Positions 22,139 through 23,262 of a DNA stretch of 23,262 bases are shown piece by piece. The translations under genes were made by a program, and so were the position numbers. The DNA lies in contig SLSG01000318.1 in the NCBI GenBank assembly GCA_007130545.1, positions 1 to 23,262 on the forward strand. The letters run 5' to 3'. The notes below the pieces were generated by a model. The model did not search any database. It saw only the letters and a list, made by a program, of their open reading frames with translations, and was not told the origin of the DNA. How positions within the stretch are numbered: position 1 is the first letter of the stretch; each line of letters starts with the position of its first letter. The stretch is from Bacteroidales bacterium (lineage in GTDB: Bacteria; Bacteroidota; Bacteroidia; Bacteroidales; UBA7960).

Positions 22139-22146
22139 TAAATTTG
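22139..22146 (+). promoter_or_regulatory. -7 element for the DUF6448 gene
   Basis: TAAATTTG is an exact TAnnTTTG match 68-80 bases before the two possible starts (22215 and 22227). No convincing -33 element is visible upstream, where the direct repeats lie. Confidence 0.4.
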
Positions 22147-22214
22147 TTACAGATTTTGGCCGGACACAGTTAAATGCTTGCCGGATCAAACAACCTGACA
22201 ATTGTTACACCTAA

Positions 22215-22817
22215 ATGATCAAAATCATGAAAAAAAATGTTTATCGCATGCTGCTGCTTGCACTTCCGATGCTGGTGCTTTCCACCACACCCGTTTCCGC
22301 CCATTGTGACTCATATGACGGGCCGGTCATTAAGGATGCCCTGACCGCCCTGAAAACCGGCCAGGTAGACCCGGTACTGAAATGGGTGGATGAAACCCGG
22401 GAACAGGAGATCATTGAATTGTTTGAAAAGACCCTGCCCTTGAGAACCGGCGACCGGGAAATCTATGCCCTGGTTGAAAAGCATTTCCTGGAAACCCTGG
22501 TCAGGCTCCACCGCGAGTTTGAAGGGGCGCCGTTCACCGGACTGAAGCCGGCAGGGAACGTACCCCCGATTGTCCGCATGGCTGACAACTCTGTTGAGAC
22601 CGGAAGTGCTGAAGACTTGAAAAGCCGCTTTCTGGGACATATTGAGAGGGTCCTGGATGAAAAGTACCAGCTCGTAAATGCGCTCCACGCGAAAAAAAAT
22701 GAAAGCGTTGAACTTGGCAGAGCATACGTAAACGCCTATGTGGATTATGTGCATTTCCTGGAGGGAATCCATACGATCCTGGAACACGGGGCGGGACATG
22801 GACAGCATGATCACTGA
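22215..22817 (+). CDS. Secreted DUF6448 family protein
   Basis: The product has 200 residues from 22215; an alternative start at 22227 (MKKNVYRMLL) is equally good for the signal peptide. The signal ends at PVSA, followed directly by HCDSYDGPVIKDALTALKTG. The segments VLKWVDETREQEIIELFEKT, VEKHFLETLVRLHREFEGAP and FTGLKPAG fit the DUF6448 family as I remember it. The mature protein would be periplasmic and helical. Its tail is histidine-rich (EHGAGHGQHDH), and with HCD at the mature N-terminus it may bind a metal; this is inference. Function is not known. It appears to be a monocistronic gene with its own promoter. Confidence 0.8.
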   Translation: MIKIMKKNVYRMLLLALPMLVLSTTPVSAHCDSYDGPVIKDALTALKTGQVDPVLKWVDETREQEIIELFEKTLPLRTGDREIYALVEKHFLETLVRLHREFEGAPFTGLKPAGNVPPIVRMADNSVETGSAEDLKSRFLGHIERVLDEKYQLVNALHAKKNESVELGRAYVNAYVDYVHFLEGIHTILEHGAGHGQHDH

Positions 22818-22914
22818 TCCCGTCTTAAAGGAGGACCCTTTCAGGTTTGGCTGAAAACACCCCCGGAAGGGCCAAGCAACCGAATAAATATTTTTAGACC
22901 CGGGTAACTTTTTT

Positions 22915-22972
22915 ATGGATGCATCCGTCATAGGTACGATATTTGCATATAATGCAAAAAATCTGCATCCAT
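22915..22972. promoter_or_regulatory. Nested palindromes over the start of the second FtsX-like gene
   Basis: ATGGATGCA (22915-22923) is exactly inverted as TGCATCCAT (22964-22972), the latter containing the first two bases of the start codon at 22971. Inside lies a second perfect inverted repeat TTTGCAT-ATA-ATGCAAA (22942-22958). The left arm also forms a 10-bp palindrome, GGATGCATCC (22917-22926). A 7-of-8 -7-like octamer, GATATTTG (22938-22945), overlaps the inner repeat, so this is likely a promoter-operator region. Confidence 0.5.
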
Positions 22973-23262
22973 GAACAGGAACTTCTTTACCACTGCCTTT
23001 CGCGTTCTGAAGAAAAACAAGACCAATACTTTTATCAATGTAGTCGGACTCGGACTGGGATTTTCCATCTCTTTCCTGCTGATGATATACGTGTATCACC
23101 AACTGAGCTACGATCGCTTCCACGAAAAATCCGACCGCATTTACCGCGTGACCGTCGAAGGGAGCATGGCCGACGGCAAGATCATCTCGGGCGCCATGAC
23201 CAGCGGGGAGACCGCCGACCTGGTCCAGGCACAGGTACCCGAAGCCGAACATGTCACCCGGG
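22971..23262 (+). CDS. FtsX-like ABC transporter permease, N-terminal part (cut by window edge)
   Basis: The first 97 residues are visible. A basic N-terminus (FRVLKKNKTNTFINVVG) leads into a transmembrane helix (GLGLGFSISFLLMIYVYHQ), then LSYDRFHEKSDRIYRVTVEG. The latter is the beginning of a MacB-like periplasmic domain and parallels LSYDRDQEHRDRIHRIVLHG of the permease ending at 4379. The two are the same family but clearly diverged. The rest, including the FtsX cores, lies outside the window. It is preceded by a 153-bp gap containing nested palindromes. Confidence 0.85.
   Translation, partial: MNRNFFTTAFRVLKKNKTNTFINVVGLGLGFSISFLLMIYVYHQLSYDRFHEKSDRIYRVTVEGSMADGKIISGAMTSGETADLVQAQVPEAEHVTR

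Noticed and set aside
21833..22201. A 122-residue minus-strand open frame over the end of the AraC gene and the following gap
   Set aside because: About half is antisense to the conserved AraC DNA-binding domain; the rest translates the direct repeats. No transposase motif is visible.
22839..22856. TTTCAG-GTTTGG-CTGAAA hairpin after the DUF6448 gene as an intrinsic terminator
   Set aside because: The 6-bp stem is perfect but is followed by a C/A-rich stretch without a T-run, so it is not a credible terminator on its own.

Overview
The window reads as a piece of a Bacteroidota (Bacteroidetes) chromosome. The support is the gene content: a GLPGLI-family protein next to an OMP_b-brl-type receptor, an MG2/plug-type surface protein, TonB receptors with carboxypeptidase-regulatory N-domains, two-repeat FtsX-like permeases of about 800 residues, and a membrane-anchored AraC regulator. 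Several intergenic regions also carry exact copies of the Bacteroidota -7 promoter element TAnnTTTG, and Shine-Dalgarno sequences are largely absent. Codons are rich in G/C at third positions. Genus cannot be fixed from this sequence. There are no rRNA or tRNA genes, no CRISPR array and no intact insertion sequence.

Layout, left to right. The 3' end of an unrecognised gene (2-175) is followed by a tightly overlapping znuABC-like metal (zinc/manganese) uptake operon (320-2779). It ends in an 11-bp convergent overlap with mnmA (tRNA U34 2-thiolase). A 356-bp gene-free gap (4023-4378) holds the mnmA promoter and a 137-bp imperfect palindrome. A minus-strand operon then runs from 11469 down to 4379: small lipoprotein, TonB-dependent receptor, MG2/plug surface protein, FtsX-like permease. 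On the plus strand follow an SDR oxidoreductase, a 59-residue membrane protein, a D-cysteine desulfhydrase/ACC-deaminase-type PLP enzyme, and a GLPGLI plus outer-membrane beta-barrel pair.

The most interesting block is 17250-22013. A Crp/Fnr-type regulator with an N-terminal cysteine cluster is divergent from a compact operon: sulfide:quinone oxidoreductase-like flavoprotein, DUF1641 protein, single-cysteine TusE/DsrC-like sulfur-relay protein and DsrE2-like protein. A membrane-tethered AraC regulator lies directly downstream. Two FNR-like palindromes and a third inverted repeat sit in the divergent intergenic region. My reading is a redox-controlled sulfide-oxidation and persulfide-trafficking module, in which SQR makes zero-valent sulfur at the membrane and the DsrE2/DsrC-like proteins accept it. 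No DsrAB, sHdr, TusA, persulfide dioxygenase or rhodanese gene is in the window, so the destination of the sulfur is open.

The right end carries a repeat-bearing intergenic stretch, a secreted DUF6448 protein with a histidine-rich tail, and the start of a second FtsX-like permease cut by the window edge. The start codon of that permease lies inside a nested inverted repeat.
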